Source of the DNA: Robiginitomaculum_A sp036478535
GTDB lineage: Bacteria; Pseudomonadota; Alphaproteobacteria; Caulobacterales; Maricaulaceae
Length of the DNA: 64,000 nt
Direction: 5' to 3'
Assembly (NCBI GenBank): GCA_965224735.1
Contig: OZ245059.1
Coordinates: forward strand, 1,364,001 to 1,428,000
Shown here piece by piece: positions 32,985-41,921 of the stretch. A model generated the notes under the pieces. The model did no database searches and was not told the origin of the DNA. It saw only the letters and a list, made by a program, of their open reading frames with translations. The first letter of the stretch is position 1. Every line of letters starts with the position of its first letter. Made by a program: the position numbers and the translations under genes.

Positions 32985-33755
32985 ATGCGTATCCTTCTTA
33001 CTAATGATGACGGGGTGTCTGCGCCTGGGCTTAGGGTTCTAAAAGAAATTACGCTGGGTGTGTCTGATGATGTTTGGATTGTTGCGCCAGCGCAAGAGCA
33101 GTCTGCAGCCTCGCGCGGCGTCAGTGTGCATAACCCCGTATTTGCGCGCAAGTTGGATGAGAAAACCTATTCCGTATCTGGAACACCAACGGATTGTGTT
33201 ATCATTGCCTTGCGTGAACTCATGCTTGATAACCCACCTGATCTTATTTTATCTGGCGTCAATCACGGGCACAATATTGCTGAAGATATCGGGTTTTCTG
33301 GCACGGTTGCTGGCGCGCTGCAAGGTATGCAAATGGGCATTGCGTCTATATCGCTCTCGCAAGCGCGCGGGTTAGAAGCCTATAATAATAACAAGGCAAA
33401 TTGGGACACGGCGCTAAAGCATGGCGCAGGCCTTATCAAAAAACTCTTAAAGCAAGGTTGGCCAAAAAACGTTGTTCTTAACATTAACTTTCCTGATGTA
33501 AAGGGTGATAAAATAAAGGGAATTCAAATAACACGGCAAGGTAAACGTGATTTTGAAATGAGTAATATCGACAAGCGTATGCACCCGCGCGGTGGGCATT
33601 ATTATTGGTTAACCTATAAAGGTGGTAAGTCTGATCCAGCGGCAGGCACGGACCTTCGCGCTGTCTATGATGACTATATTTCCATCACGCCTATCCACAT
33701 TGATCATACGCACACCATAACACTGGCAGCGCTTGCGGACGGTTTTAAGGCTTAG
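32985..33755 (+). CDS. surE: 5'/3'-nucleotidase SurE
   Basis: A 256-residue enzyme starting MRILLTNDDGVSAPGL, whose Asp8-Asp9 bind the divalent metal; SGVNHGHN supplies the Asn ligand. SurE removes phosphate from nucleoside monophosphates and helps stationary-phase survival. Only three bases separate it from pcm, a pairing conserved across Proteobacteria, indicating an operon. The ATG is preceded by a GGCGGTG stretch that can act as ribosome site. Confidence 0.96.
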   Translation: MRILLTNDDGVSAPGLRVLKEITLGVSDDVWIVAPAQEQSAASRGVSVHNPVFARKLDEKTYSVSGTPTDCVIIALRELMLDNPPDLILSGVNHGHNIAEDIGFSGTVAGALQGMQMGIASISLSQARGLEAYNNNKANWDTALKHGAGLIKKLLKQGWPKNVVLNINFPDVKGDKIKGIQITRQGKRDFEMSNIDKRMHPRGGHYYWLTYKGGKSDPAAGTDLRAVYDDYISITPIHIDHTHTITLAALADGFKA

Positions 33756-33758
33756 GTT

Positions 33759-34385
33759 ATGTCATTCGTAGAGCCAGGCCAATTTGATATGATTTTGCGT
33801 CTTCGCGGACGCGGGATTTCAAATACTAATGTGCTCCGCGCCATGGAGAAGATTCCCCGCTCGCGTTTTGTACCTCATGATTATGTATCCCAATCCTATG
33901 AAGAGCGTGATTTGCCAATCGAATGTGGGCAAGTGATCCTTGCGCCTTTAACCATTGCTATGCTTTTGCAGACTTTGGACGTTCGCAAAGAGCACAAGGT
34001 TTTACATATTGGTACAGGGTCTGGCTATATGGCAGCATTGCTCGCACGGCTTAGCAAACGGGTTTATACTATCGAGCGTTACAAGACATTGATCGATAGT
34101 GCCGAATTGCCTTTACGTAAATATGCTACTAATTCTGTTGTTCGGCATGGAGATGGCCGTTATGGTTGGAAAGGTCAAGCTCCGTTTGAGCGCATCGTAC
34201 TCTCCGTATCAACACGGCTTGCGCCAAGTGCTCTTATTGACCAAATGGTGGACGGCGGGCATATGGTCTGTGTTATCGATGATCACTTGTGCAAGGTTGA
34301 TAAAAGCGGTGGAAAAACAACGGAAACAAAAATATTACCTCTTAAACTTCCAAAGATTGAGCCTGGTAAAGCGCAAGCTTTATAG
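33759..34385 (+). CDS. pcm: Protein-L-isoaspartate O-methyltransferase
   Basis: A 208-residue SAM-dependent methyltransferase that starts repair of isoaspartyl residues in damaged proteins. The SAM-binding motif is VLHIGTGSGYMAALLARL (about residues 84-100). The upstream segment YVSQSYEERDLPIECGQ is characteristic of the family, with CGQ in place of the usual GxGQ. It lies immediately after surE and before the LysM protein gene, as in many Proteobacteria. Confidence 0.94.
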   Translation: MSFVEPGQFDMILRLRGRGISNTNVLRAMEKIPRSRFVPHDYVSQSYEERDLPIECGQVILAPLTIAMLLQTLDVRKEHKVLHIGTGSGYMAALLARLSKRVYTIERYKTLIDSAELPLRKYATNSVVRHGDGRYGWKGQAPFERIVLSVSTRLAPSALIDQMVDGGHMVCVIDDHLCKVDKSGGKTTETKILPLKLPKIEPGKAQAL

Positions 34386-34463
34386 AAAAACATTGTTAAA
34401 TTTTATACCTTTATTAACTATAGCCGTGCACGATACCTCCAAATGCTTTAAGAGGAGGCCAGC

Positions 34464-35303
34464 ATGGCTTGTACACTAAGTTTAACAAAACTACTTTCTG
34501 GGGCTCTCATTGCAAGTGTATTTTCTACGTCTGCATATGCGCAAGTATCGCAAACGATCGTGCGTGAAGGCATTACAAGAGCCAAAAATGTTATTATTGC
34601 AAATTCGGTTGAGGATTTAGCTTTGCAAGAAGAGATAAACCGTATTCGCGCGTATAATCAAAGTGTGAATAGAAAAGTTGGGATATTTGATGACCAAGGT
34701 GCTGTATCTGCGCTAGTATCAACTGCACCTTCAACCCCTATAGCCAATAAATATGCGGGTCGTAAAATTGAACTATTCACGCCGCAAACAATTAGTAGAA
34801 CACAAATCAGCTATACGAATACAGCAGATAGCACTGTTGATATTACGCCTGCGCCTGCGACTACGGTTGTTGAGCGTCGTCCTGTACTGGGCGAGACGCA
34901 CATTCACCGCGTTGTCAAAGGGGATAATCTTTTCAGGCTCTCTCAAAAATATTGTACAAGTCAGGACAGTATCAAGGCGCAAAATAGTTTGAGCGATAAC
35001 GGTATTAATCTCGGTCAAGTTCTGGCTGTCCAAAACCAATGTGCGGGAAATACACTTCCAGCGAGCACAACAGCTATAGTCGAAAACAGTTCTAATTATA
35101 TCCGCCGTCATGAGCCGATTCCGACAAGCACAATTATGGATACAACACAGCAATATGCAGTTCTTAAAGGTGATGCGATATACGGCATTGCAAAACGGTA
35201 TTGCCTAAAAGCACAAGACCTTGCCGATTTTAACAACATTAATGATCCAGAGAATATTCAACCTGGACAAATGCTTAATATTCCAGCCAATGCATGTCGG
35301 TAA
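34464..35303 (+). CDS. Exported protein with two LysM domains (NlpD position, no M23 domain)
   Basis: A 279-residue protein with a signal peptide (about 1-26, ending TSAYA) and two LysM repeats: about 143-190 (HRVVKGDNLFRLSQKYC) and about 231-277 (YAVLKGDAIYGIAKRYC). LysM domains bind peptidoglycan glycan. The gene sits where nlpD usually follows surE-pcm, but the LytM/M23 domain of NlpD is absent, so it can bind the wall but not act as an amidase activator in the usual way. The linker is Ala/Thr/Pro-rich. It is probably periplasmic; no lipobox Cys is seen. Confidence 0.85.
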   Translation: MACTLSLTKLLSGALIASVFSTSAYAQVSQTIVREGITRAKNVIIANSVEDLALQEEINRIRAYNQSVNRKVGIFDDQGAVSALVSTAPSTPIANKYAGRKIELFTPQTISRTQISYTNTADSTVDITPAPATTVVERRPVLGETHIHRVVKGDNLFRLSQKYCTSQDSIKAQNSLSDNGINLGQVLAVQNQCAGNTLPASTTAIVENSSNYIRRHEPIPTSTIMDTTQQYAVLKGDAIYGIAKRYCLKAQDLADFNNINDPENIQPGQMLNIPANACR

Positions 35304-35381
35304 ACATCTAAATAATCTACAATAATGCGCGCTTGCGTATTGCCAAATAAAAAATTGTCTCTATATAGTTTTCTAAGAGCA

Positions 35382-35404
35382 GCCCTATAGGGGCGATTTT
35401 TTTT
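35382..35404 (+). terminator. Possible rho-independent terminator before yajC
   Basis: A short hairpin (GCCC/GGGC around TATAG) is followed by eight T. The stem is short, so it may act as a partial terminator between the surE-pcm-LysM genes and yajC-secDF. Confidence 0.4.
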
Positions 35405-35417
35405 GGACACACAATTT

Positions 35418-35756
35418 ATGATGTTTATGTTATTGCAAGCAGCCAGTTCGCCAGCAACTGCGCCAAATCCATTTATGCAAGTTCCGTTTATCATTGCGAT
35501 TGTCGGTATTTTTTACTTCTTACTAATCCGTCCGCAAAAAAAACGGGTGAAAGAACACAAAGCAATGCTGGCCAGTGTGCAGCGCGGTGACAAAGTTGTT
35601 ACCGCAGGTGGCCTCATTGGTAAAGTCGTTAAAGTTGAGGAAGGCGAGCTAACTGTTGATCTTGGGAGCGGCAATAAAGTGAAAGTTGTTGCGTCTATGC
35701 TTACTGATGTTTTGAATAAAACAGCATCTGCGAATGATACAAAGGCGAAGAAGTAA
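35418..35756 (+). CDS. yajC: Preprotein translocase subunit YajC
   Basis: A small membrane protein of about 112 residues with one membrane segment (about 21-40, VPFIIAIVGIFYFLLIRPQ) and the cytoplasmic YajC domain (RPQKKRVKEHKAML, then GDKVVTAGGLIGKVVKVEEG). YajC associates with SecDF and YidC at the translocon. The frame is open from a TTG at 35403, but that lies in the T-run of a hairpin. The ATG at 35418 is preferred, though its ribosome site is poor. It starts the yajC-secD'-secD-secF run. Confidence 0.93.
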   Translation: MMFMLLQAASSPATAPNPFMQVPFIIAIVGIFYFLLIRPQKKRVKEHKAMLASVQRGDKVVTAGGLIGKVVKVEEGELTVDLGSGNKVKVVASMLTDVLNKTASANDTKAKK

Positions 35757-35783
35757 ACTTTAACTCCTAAAGGAAGGCAAAAT

Positions 35784-36521
35784 ATGCGCGCGTCTGGCTG
35801 GAAAATTATTCTGCTTTTAGGCGCGATGGTTGTCGCTCTTGGGCTGATCCTTCCAAAAGTTCTGCGCACGGGCTCTGAAAAAGAGCAATTTCAGACGTTA
35901 AACATTAAGAACTCTGATGATACCTCGCTTATTGATACGGTGGTGCATACGGACGTGCGTATAGTTCTTGATAAAGAGGATTTGCGTCGCCGCAATAAAG
36001 ATGTTGAGGACGGTACTTTTGATGCGTTTCCAAGAGAGGCAACAAAAGAAACAGCAAAGAAACTACCCGATTTACTGCCCCTGCAAAAAAATGAATTTAC
36101 GCAGGCATCTTTGTTAGACGAAAACGGTGAATGTCCTAAAGACGCAAATGTTTTTCCGAAAAAAGACGGGGACTTTCTTATATTGAAAAGTGATGCCGTC
36201 CTTACTGGTCAGGATTTAGATTACGCACAATTTGAGGTCAGTCCCGTTTATGGTTATCCTATTGTAAATTCTAAATTAACAAATGTGGTAAGCAAAAACC
36301 TATGCGAATTTACGCCCACCCATATTGGGAGTAGTTTTGCTATTGTTTTTGATGATAGGGTTATGATGGCTCCTATGATTAATACGGTTATGTGCGGCGA
36401 CCACGGCACTATTGCAGGTGGTTTCACAGCACAAGAGGTTTATGACTTTGCATTAGGTCTAAACGTGGGCACCCTGCCTACGAAATTGAGGGTTGTGGAT
36501 GTGCTGCTTATTAGAGCCTAG
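35784..36521 (+). CDS. SecD-like periplasmic domain protein (truncated SecD paralogue)
   Basis: A 245-residue protein with one N-terminal membrane segment (about 8-26, IILLLGAMVVALGLILP) and a soluble part. The second half (about 130-238) aligns with the first periplasmic domain of the SecD encoded next door: FLILKSDAVLTGQDLDYA against YLIIKNREVVTGADLKRA, and IGSSFAIVFDDRVMMAPMIN against IGERFAVLLDGKIITAPNIN. The C-terminal five-helix membrane domain of SecD is absent. The ribosome site AAGGAAGG is strong and the frame intact, so it looks expressed. A regulatory or accessory role at the translocon is conceivable; no known family name comes to mind. Confidence 0.8.
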   Translation: MRASGWKIILLLGAMVVALGLILPKVLRTGSEKEQFQTLNIKNSDDTSLIDTVVHTDVRIVLDKEDLRRRNKDVEDGTFDAFPREATKETAKKLPDLLPLQKNEFTQASLLDENGECPKDANVFPKKDGDFLILKSDAVLTGQDLDYAQFEVSPVYGYPIVNSKLTNVVSKNLCEFTPTHIGSSFAIVFDDRVMMAPMINTVMCGDHGTIAGGFTAQEVYDFALGLNVGTLPTKLRVVDVLLIRA

Positions 36522-36596
36522 CGCGCTAAATAGGTTTGCCCGTGCGGGTAAATCACTTTAGTAACAGCCACAAATCAATTTAGAAAAGGAAGTGCC

Positions 36597-38228
36597 ATGT
36601 TGCATTTTTCCAAAACCAAAATATTTTTTATTCTTGGCATCTTGCTTGTTGCCTTATTGTTTGCCATGCCAAATATGATGTCCAAAGAGACGCGGGCTAA
36701 ACTGCCAGGGTTTCTGCCCCATAACACAATGAATCTTGGTCTCGATCTACAAGGCGGCGCGCATATGCTTTTAGGTGTCGACCTTAAAGACGGTATCCAA
36801 AAAACCCTAAAGGCAGAACTTGATGGTGTCCGCAGTGCTTTGCGTGATGCACATATACGCGCGGGTTCTATTCGCCTGAAGCCAGAAGATGAAGCCATTT
36901 TTGTCAATTTTAAAAATGCGGCTGATGAGCAGGCAGGGGCGGTGATTTTGCGAGCCCAGTCTGAAAGCATTGATGTTAGAAAAATTGGCGGTGGTGGTAA
37001 AACGCTCACTATCGAGAAACTTGGTGACTTACGCTATAAAATTACTTTAACGGATGCATATGTCGAATCTATTGGTTCGCGCACGATCGAGCAATCTATT
37101 CAGGTGCTTGGCAACCGTATTGACCCTACGGGTACATTAGAGTTAACGCTCGCCAAAGAGGGCCGAGACCGCATTCTTTTGCAGGTGCCGGGCGCGGACA
37201 GTAAGAAAGTTGAAGAAATAAAAAGACGTATTGAAAAAACTGCCAAACTCAGTTTTCACCAAGTCGTTAGTGCAGATAATGCTGACCCATTTGTGGTTAA
37301 AAAATGTATCGAAGATGAACGGTGCCCGCTAAGCTCTAAGGCCTATCCGACGGATGATGGGAGTTATTTGATTATCAAAAACCGTGAAGTGGTTACAGGG
37401 GCTGACTTAAAGAGAGCGACTGAAGGTCTAAAACAAGCAACGAGTGAACCGATTGTAAACTTTACCTATAATGTACGCGGCTCTCGCAAATTTTGTGATT
37501 ATACCTCCCAGCATATAGGTGAACGGTTTGCTGTTCTTTTGGACGGTAAGATAATCACAGCGCCCAATATTAATGGCGCTATTTGCGGTGGTTCTGGATA
37601 TATTGAAGGTGGTTTTACCTTGGACAGTGCCCGCGAATTGGCCCTTTTGCTCAATGCAGGTGCATTGCCCGCCAAACTAACCATTGCCCAAGAGACAACT
37701 GTGGGCGCTGAGCTTGGCGCAGATTCTATTCGGGCGGGTAAAACGGCCTCGATTATTGGCCTCATTGGCGTTGGCATTTTCATGTGGCTTGCGTACGGGC
37801 TCAGGTTTGGCACATTTGCCAATACAGCACTTTTTTTAAATATTATACTTATCGCAGGGGCTCTCTCGCTCATGGGCGCGACATTAACTTTGCCAGGGAT
37901 TGCAGGGATTATTCTAACCATCGGGATGGCGGTGGATGCCAATGTGCTTATCTTTGAGCGCATTCGGGAGGAAAATGCCAACGGGCGCGGGCCTATTAAT
38001 GCTATAGAGCACGGGTATCGAAGCTCGATCGCCCCAATTTTGGATGCTAATATTACCACATTTATAGCTGCTGTTACGCTTTATTTTGTAGGCTCTGGCC
38101 CCATTCGCGGCTTTGCGGTGACGTTGGCCATCGGGATCGTAATGTCGGTCTTTACCGCCGTGATTGTTGCGCGTCTTTTAACGTCTATTTGGCTACGTCG
38201 TACGCGTCCAAAAACACTCCCAATTTAG
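36597..38228 (+). CDS. secD: Protein translocase subunit SecD
   Basis: A 543-residue inner-membrane protein. It has an N-terminal helix (about 6-25), a large periplasmic part (LGLDLQGGAHMLLGVDLKD, the conserved SecD D1 motif, then P1 head and base) and five C-terminal membrane segments (about 365-535) with GIAGIILTIGMAVDANVLIF and ERIREE. SecDF uses the proton gradient to pull proteins across after SecYEG. The gene is followed by secF after three bases. Length is as expected for the alphaproteobacterial form (about 520-540). Confidence 0.97.
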   Translation: MLHFSKTKIFFILGILLVALLFAMPNMMSKETRAKLPGFLPHNTMNLGLDLQGGAHMLLGVDLKDGIQKTLKAELDGVRSALRDAHIRAGSIRLKPEDEAIFVNFKNAADEQAGAVILRAQSESIDVRKIGGGGKTLTIEKLGDLRYKITLTDAYVESIGSRTIEQSIQVLGNRIDPTGTLELTLAKEGRDRILLQVPGADSKKVEEIKRRIEKTAKLSFHQVVSADNADPFVVKKCIEDERCPLSSKAYPTDDGSYLIIKNREVVTGADLKRATEGLKQATSEPIVNFTYNVRGSRKFCDYTSQHIGERFAVLLDGKIITAPNINGAICGGSGYIEGGFTLDSARELALLLNAGALPAKLTIAQETTVGAELGADSIRAGKTASIIGLIGVGIFMWLAYGLRFGTFANTALFLNIILIAGALSLMGATLTLPGIAGIILTIGMAVDANVLIFERIREENANGRGPINAIEHGYRSSIAPILDANITTFIAAVTLYFVGSGPIRGFAVTLAIGIVMSVFTAVIVARLLTSIWLRRTRPKTLPI

Positions 38229-38237
38229 GATTTGATA

Positions 38238-39206
38238 ATGTTTGATATTTCACTTATTCGGTTTATCCCAAAAAACACGAAAATTCCGTTTATTAATATG
38301 CGGGTATTTGCGATCGGGCTTTCACTGCTCGCGATAATTGTGTCCATATTTTTATACTCGACCAAAGAGCTTAACTATGGCCTTGATTTTAAAGGTGGTA
38401 CGGTTTGGGAATTTGATATTGGCGAGCAGCCAACAGATGCAATTACAAGCGATATTCGCGAAATCGGTAATAGCCTTGGCCTTGGGGACGTCACATTGCA
38501 AACCATCAGTCAAAAAGAACATGACCATGATGCTTTGCGCCTAGCTATCGGTAAACAGCCTGCGCTTGAGGGCGATGAAAATGATGATAGAGCACAGCAA
38601 TCGGCACTTGGAAAAGTCAAAACAGCCATCATGGCTAAATATCCTGATACGGTGCAGCGCGGTGTGCAATCGCTTGGAACCAAGGTTTCAGGCGAGTTGA
38701 AAAAGCGCGGCGCTATAGCGGTTATTTTAGCACTTGTTATGGTGCTACTTTATATTTGGGTGCGGTTCGAGTGGCAATTTGGTTTGGGGGCTGTTGCCGC
38801 ATTGGCTCATGATGTTACTTTGACAATCGGTGTGTTTGCACTGACGGGACAGGAGTTTAATCTTTCTATTGTTGCCGCGATTTTGACCATTGTGGGTTAC
38901 TCGCTTAATGATACGGTGATTGTATATGACCGTATTCGTGAAAACCTTAGAAAATTTAAAAAAATGCCACTGGCCGAAGTATTGAATCTGTCGATAAATG
39001 ATACATTGTCCCGTACAATCATGACATCGTTTACAACTTTACTTGCTTTGTTTGCTCTTTATTTCTTGGGTGGACCTGGTCTGCATGGCTTTTCTTTCGC
39101 TATGATTTGGGGCGTATTCGTGGGTACGTATTCCTCAATTTTTATTGCCTCCCCAATTTTATTGCTCTTGGGTGTTAATCGAGGTGGCCTCCAAAAAGAA
39201 GGTTAA
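38238..39206 (+). CDS. secF: Protein translocase subunit SecF
   Basis: About 322 residues from the ATG at 38238 (an upstream TTG in frame is less likely). It has an N-terminal helix, then LNYGLDFKGGTVWEF (SecF signature), a short periplasmic domain and five membrane segments with LTIVGYSLNDTVIVYDRIRE, the conserved SecD/F helix motif. It partners SecD in the same transcript and a strong terminator follows. Confidence 0.96.
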   Translation: MFDISLIRFIPKNTKIPFINMRVFAIGLSLLAIIVSIFLYSTKELNYGLDFKGGTVWEFDIGEQPTDAITSDIREIGNSLGLGDVTLQTISQKEHDHDALRLAIGKQPALEGDENDDRAQQSALGKVKTAIMAKYPDTVQRGVQSLGTKVSGELKKRGAIAVILALVMVLLYIWVRFEWQFGLGAVAALAHDVTLTIGVFALTGQEFNLSIVAAILTIVGYSLNDTVIVYDRIRENLRKFKKMPLAEVLNLSINDTLSRTIMTSFTTLLALFALYFLGGPGLHGFSFAMIWGVFVGTYSSIFIASPILLLLGVNRGGLQKEG

Positions 39207-39221
39207 AATGTACACAAAAAA

Positions 39222-39247
39222 ACCCGCTTAGAAGAGCGGGGTTTTTC
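39222..39247 (+). terminator. Rho-independent terminator of the sec operon
   Basis: Inverted repeat CCCGCT/AGCGGG with loop TAGAAG, followed by GTTTTTCTTT and preceded by a run of A. It sits 16 bases after secF. Confidence 0.85.
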
Positions 39248-39251
39248 TTTA

Positions 39252-39323
39252 TATACTCAATCTACTCCATAACCCGAATAATTTCAGATGAAAAATTTCG
39301 GGTTATGGAGTAGGTTGAATATA
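39252..39323. repeat. MITE-like palindrome, second copy
   Basis: Inner arms CTACTCCATAACCCGAA are perfect (39262-39278 and 39297-39313) around an 18-base centre that is the exact complement of the centre in the 28030-28101 copy, so the two lie in opposite orientation. The outer arms differ from that copy (TATACTCAAT on the left, a near match on the right) and are imperfect. It is placed directly after the sec operon terminator. Confidence 0.75.
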
Positions 39324-39342
39324 TATATAAAATATATAAATT

Positions 39343-39933
39343 TTACATGTTTTCTTCAGCAAAATCCCAATTCACGAGATGCTCCAAAAACGCGTTCATA
39401 TATCCAGGGCGCGAGTTTTGAAAGTCCAGATAGTAAGCGTGCTCCCAAACATCCATAGTGATGAGAGGTTTTACGCCGTCCGTCAGTGGGTTTTCCGCAT
39501 TGGGCGTTTTTAGCACTTCGAGCGTACCGCCATTTGAGACAAGCCACGCCCAGCCAGATCCGAATTGCGTGCCGCCCATGCCCATAAAGACTTTAGAAAA
39601 TTCGTCATAGGAACCAAAATCGCGATCAATCGCTTGGCCTATTTTTCCGTTAGGCTTACCGCCGCCGCCTTTTTTCATGGAATTCCAATAGAAACTATGG
39701 TTCCAAACTTGCGCCGCATTGTTGTAAACTCCAACTTTAGACGGAACGCCATGGGCGGTGAGAATTATTTCTTCCAGCGTGTTATCGTCAAGGTGGGTGC
39801 CATCAATAAGTTTATTCAGATTGGATACATAGGCGGCATGATGTTTCCCGTAATGGAAACTAATCGTGCGGGCACTGATGTGCGGCTCTAGTGCATCTTG
39901 TGCGTAGGGTAGATCGGGAAGGGTAATAGCCAT
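39343..39933 (-). CDS. sodB: Superoxide dismutase, Fe/Mn family (probably Fe)
   Basis: 196 residues from the ATG at 39933 (MAITLPDLPYAQDALEPHIS); a second ATG four codons upstream is in frame. Metal ligands: His in SFHYGKHHAAYV, His in VWNHSFYWNSM, and the Asp and His in DVWEHAYYLDF. The GGGGKPNG and GSGWAWL segments are typical of FeSOD. It removes superoxide in the cytoplasm. It converges with secF across the terminator and palindrome. Confidence 0.95.
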   Translation of the reverse strand: MAITLPDLPYAQDALEPHISARTISFHYGKHHAAYVSNLNKLIDGTHLDDNTLEEIILTAHGVPSKVGVYNNAAQVWNHSFYWNSMKKGGGGKPNGKIGQAIDRDFGSYDEFSKVFMGMGGTQFGSGWAWLVSNGGTLEVLKTPNAENPLTDGVKPLITMDVWEHAYYLDFQNSRPGYMNAFLEHLVNWDFAEENM

Positions 39934-40076
39934 GTTGGTTTCCATTTTAAAATCATTCTATATTCATATTCTGTATTCATATAGGGACTTGGCTCTGGAA
40001 AGGCTAGCCATAAAAAAATTTGATTCACAAAAAAACCCGTGCTAGGTTGGATCTACTCGTAAAGAAAAGGTTAACT

Positions 40077-41915
40077 ATGAGTAAAACGACTAAACTGATA
40101 GGAAATTTCATTCCAGATGCGCAGGCTATATTCAGGCGTTTCCCGTTGGCTATCCTGATGGCACTGTTGCTGACGACTATCGTTATCGTAAGAGCCAATA
40201 CAAGAGGCAATAATTGGGATATTATTTATGATGGCCTTGCGAGCGGAGCGGTTTTGGCTGGATATATGTCCATCATCTTAACATTATTTGGTGAGGGGCG
40301 CGGAAAAACCGTATCTATCTTGACAAAAATTTTGGTGGCTGGGGGAGCTTTAGCCCTTAGTTTTTTCTATAAACAATTTACCTTCATTCCGCTTATGGCT
40401 ATTGGTGCTGCGATTTTGCTTTTAGGTTCGGCTCCGTTTTGGCGGCAAAAACGCGATAATGTAGCCGTTTGGAATTTTACCCATAATTTGTGGATTGCAG
40501 TGGTATTCACCGCAGTGGGATCACTGATTTATTTTATGGGTCTGATAGCAATATTTAGTGCCTTAGAATCCTTGTTCAGTGTCAACATTCTTGATGTTAT
40601 TAAAAATTGGCTATTGCCCATTGGTTTCACTTTTCTCGCCCCTCTGGCTTGGCTATCCATGCTTGGGCGGCATGACGATAAGGAAGAGCATGACAGCCTT
40701 AGAAACCCCAGCTTTATTTCGCGTGCAGTTGGGTTTTTGGGCACATGGATTTTTGCACCGCTCACCTTGATATTTGCGGTTGTCCTCGTTGCATATGGCT
40801 TAAAAATTATTGCAACGGGAGAATTGCCAAAGGCCACAATTGCTCAGCTTGTCACGCCGTTTCTTATTGTTGGCACCTTAACATGGCTCATCCTTGATCC
40901 GCCTTTTATTCAGAATAAACGATTGGCGCGCTGGTTTAGCATAGCTTGGTTCCCGCTCATGATACCCGCTAGCTTGCTTTTGGCCGTTGCAGTCTTTGTG
41001 CGCGTTCACGAATATGGCTGGACGATAGAGCGCTATCTTTTGATGCTTGCCTCGGTTTGGGGGCTTGGTATTTCGCTCTGGTTTACCTTTGGTGGCGAGA
41101 AACGCCGCGACATTCGGATTATTCCAGGGTTTGCTGCGTTGCTGTTAGCCATCGGGTCGATTGGGCCTTGGGGCGCAGACGGATTTTCAGCCATCAACCA
41201 AACAGCCAGACTAAAAGCGGCATTGGTGTCCAGTGATATGCTCACGGATGCAGGCACTTTGAAAACAGTAGATGCAATAAAATGGGATAATGAAGCGGGA
41301 GTCAAAGCACTAGGTGCATTAGAATATTTGGTGGTACACGAAAAAATAAAACGGATTAAGAAGTTCATAGACCCATCAGAAACATTTAATGCTATGGACG
41401 TGGCAGACGGTGGGAATCCTTCTGATCATATACCAGAACATCCTAGGCCAATATTAGAACGCTTTGCCGTTGATACTGTAAACTTTCGTTCAAATTACTA
41501 CGATGATAGCAATCGACACCGTTATTATAATGACCGAGATGAGCCCATAGATGTGAAGGGTTATGATTTCATTTCTACTGTTCGATACGTTAGTTTTAAT
41601 ACACCTCATTCCGACCCCCATATTGATTATGGCCAGAAAACTGAAATTGGCAGTTATAGCATTATCACTGAAAGAACTGATCTGATCGTCAAAGACGACA
41701 AAGTTGAATTAGCGCGGAAGGATGTCACCACGTGGCTTAAAAGCTTCCCTGTCGATGCGAGCGGCAATATACTCTTAAAACCACGGCTTGTGCTTTATGA
41801 AAATGGCGTTACTAAAATTGTGTTGCATTTCATAGAAGCTAATTATAGCGATGCAGATGTGTTAAACAATTTTGGTTCTGCGGAATATATAGTGCTAGCC
41901 AAAGGCGTTGAGTAG
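40077..41915 (+). CDS. DUF4153 domain-containing membrane protein
   Basis: About 612 residues from the ATG at 40077, which has AAAGG upstream; the frame is open 57 bases further but without a ribosome site. The first 370 residues contain about ten membrane segments, as in DUF4153/DUF4173 proteins. The rest (about 400-612) is a soluble domain rich in charged residues, with an Asp/Asn/Tyr-rich part (YYDDSNRHRYYNDRDEP). The biochemical role of the family is not known. It converges with trmFO with six bases between stop codons. Confidence 0.75.
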   Translation: MSKTTKLIGNFIPDAQAIFRRFPLAILMALLLTTIVIVRANTRGNNWDIIYDGLASGAVLAGYMSIILTLFGEGRGKTVSILTKILVAGGALALSFFYKQFTFIPLMAIGAAILLLGSAPFWRQKRDNVAVWNFTHNLWIAVVFTAVGSLIYFMGLIAIFSALESLFSVNILDVIKNWLLPIGFTFLAPLAWLSMLGRHDDKEEHDSLRNPSFISRAVGFLGTWIFAPLTLIFAVVLVAYGLKIIATGELPKATIAQLVTPFLIVGTLTWLILDPPFIQNKRLARWFSIAWFPLMIPASLLLAVAVFVRVHEYGWTIERYLLMLASVWGLGISLWFTFGGEKRRDIRIIPGFAALLLAIGSIGPWGADGFSAINQTARLKAALVSSDMLTDAGTLKTVDAIKWDNEAGVKALGALEYLVVHEKIKRIKKFIDPSETFNAMDVADGGNPSDHIPEHPRPILERFAVDTVNFRSNYYDDSNRHRYYNDRDEPIDVKGYDFISTVRYVSFNTPHSDPHIDYGQKTEIGSYSIITERTDLIVKDDKVELARKDVTTWLKSFPVDASGNILLKPRLVLYENGVTKIVLHFIEANYSDADVLNNFGSAEYIVLAKGVE

Positions 41916-41921
41916 AAGGGA

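Noticed and set aside
40579..40770. Small ORF within the DUF4153 gene
   Set aside because: It is a shadow frame of a convincing membrane-protein gene.
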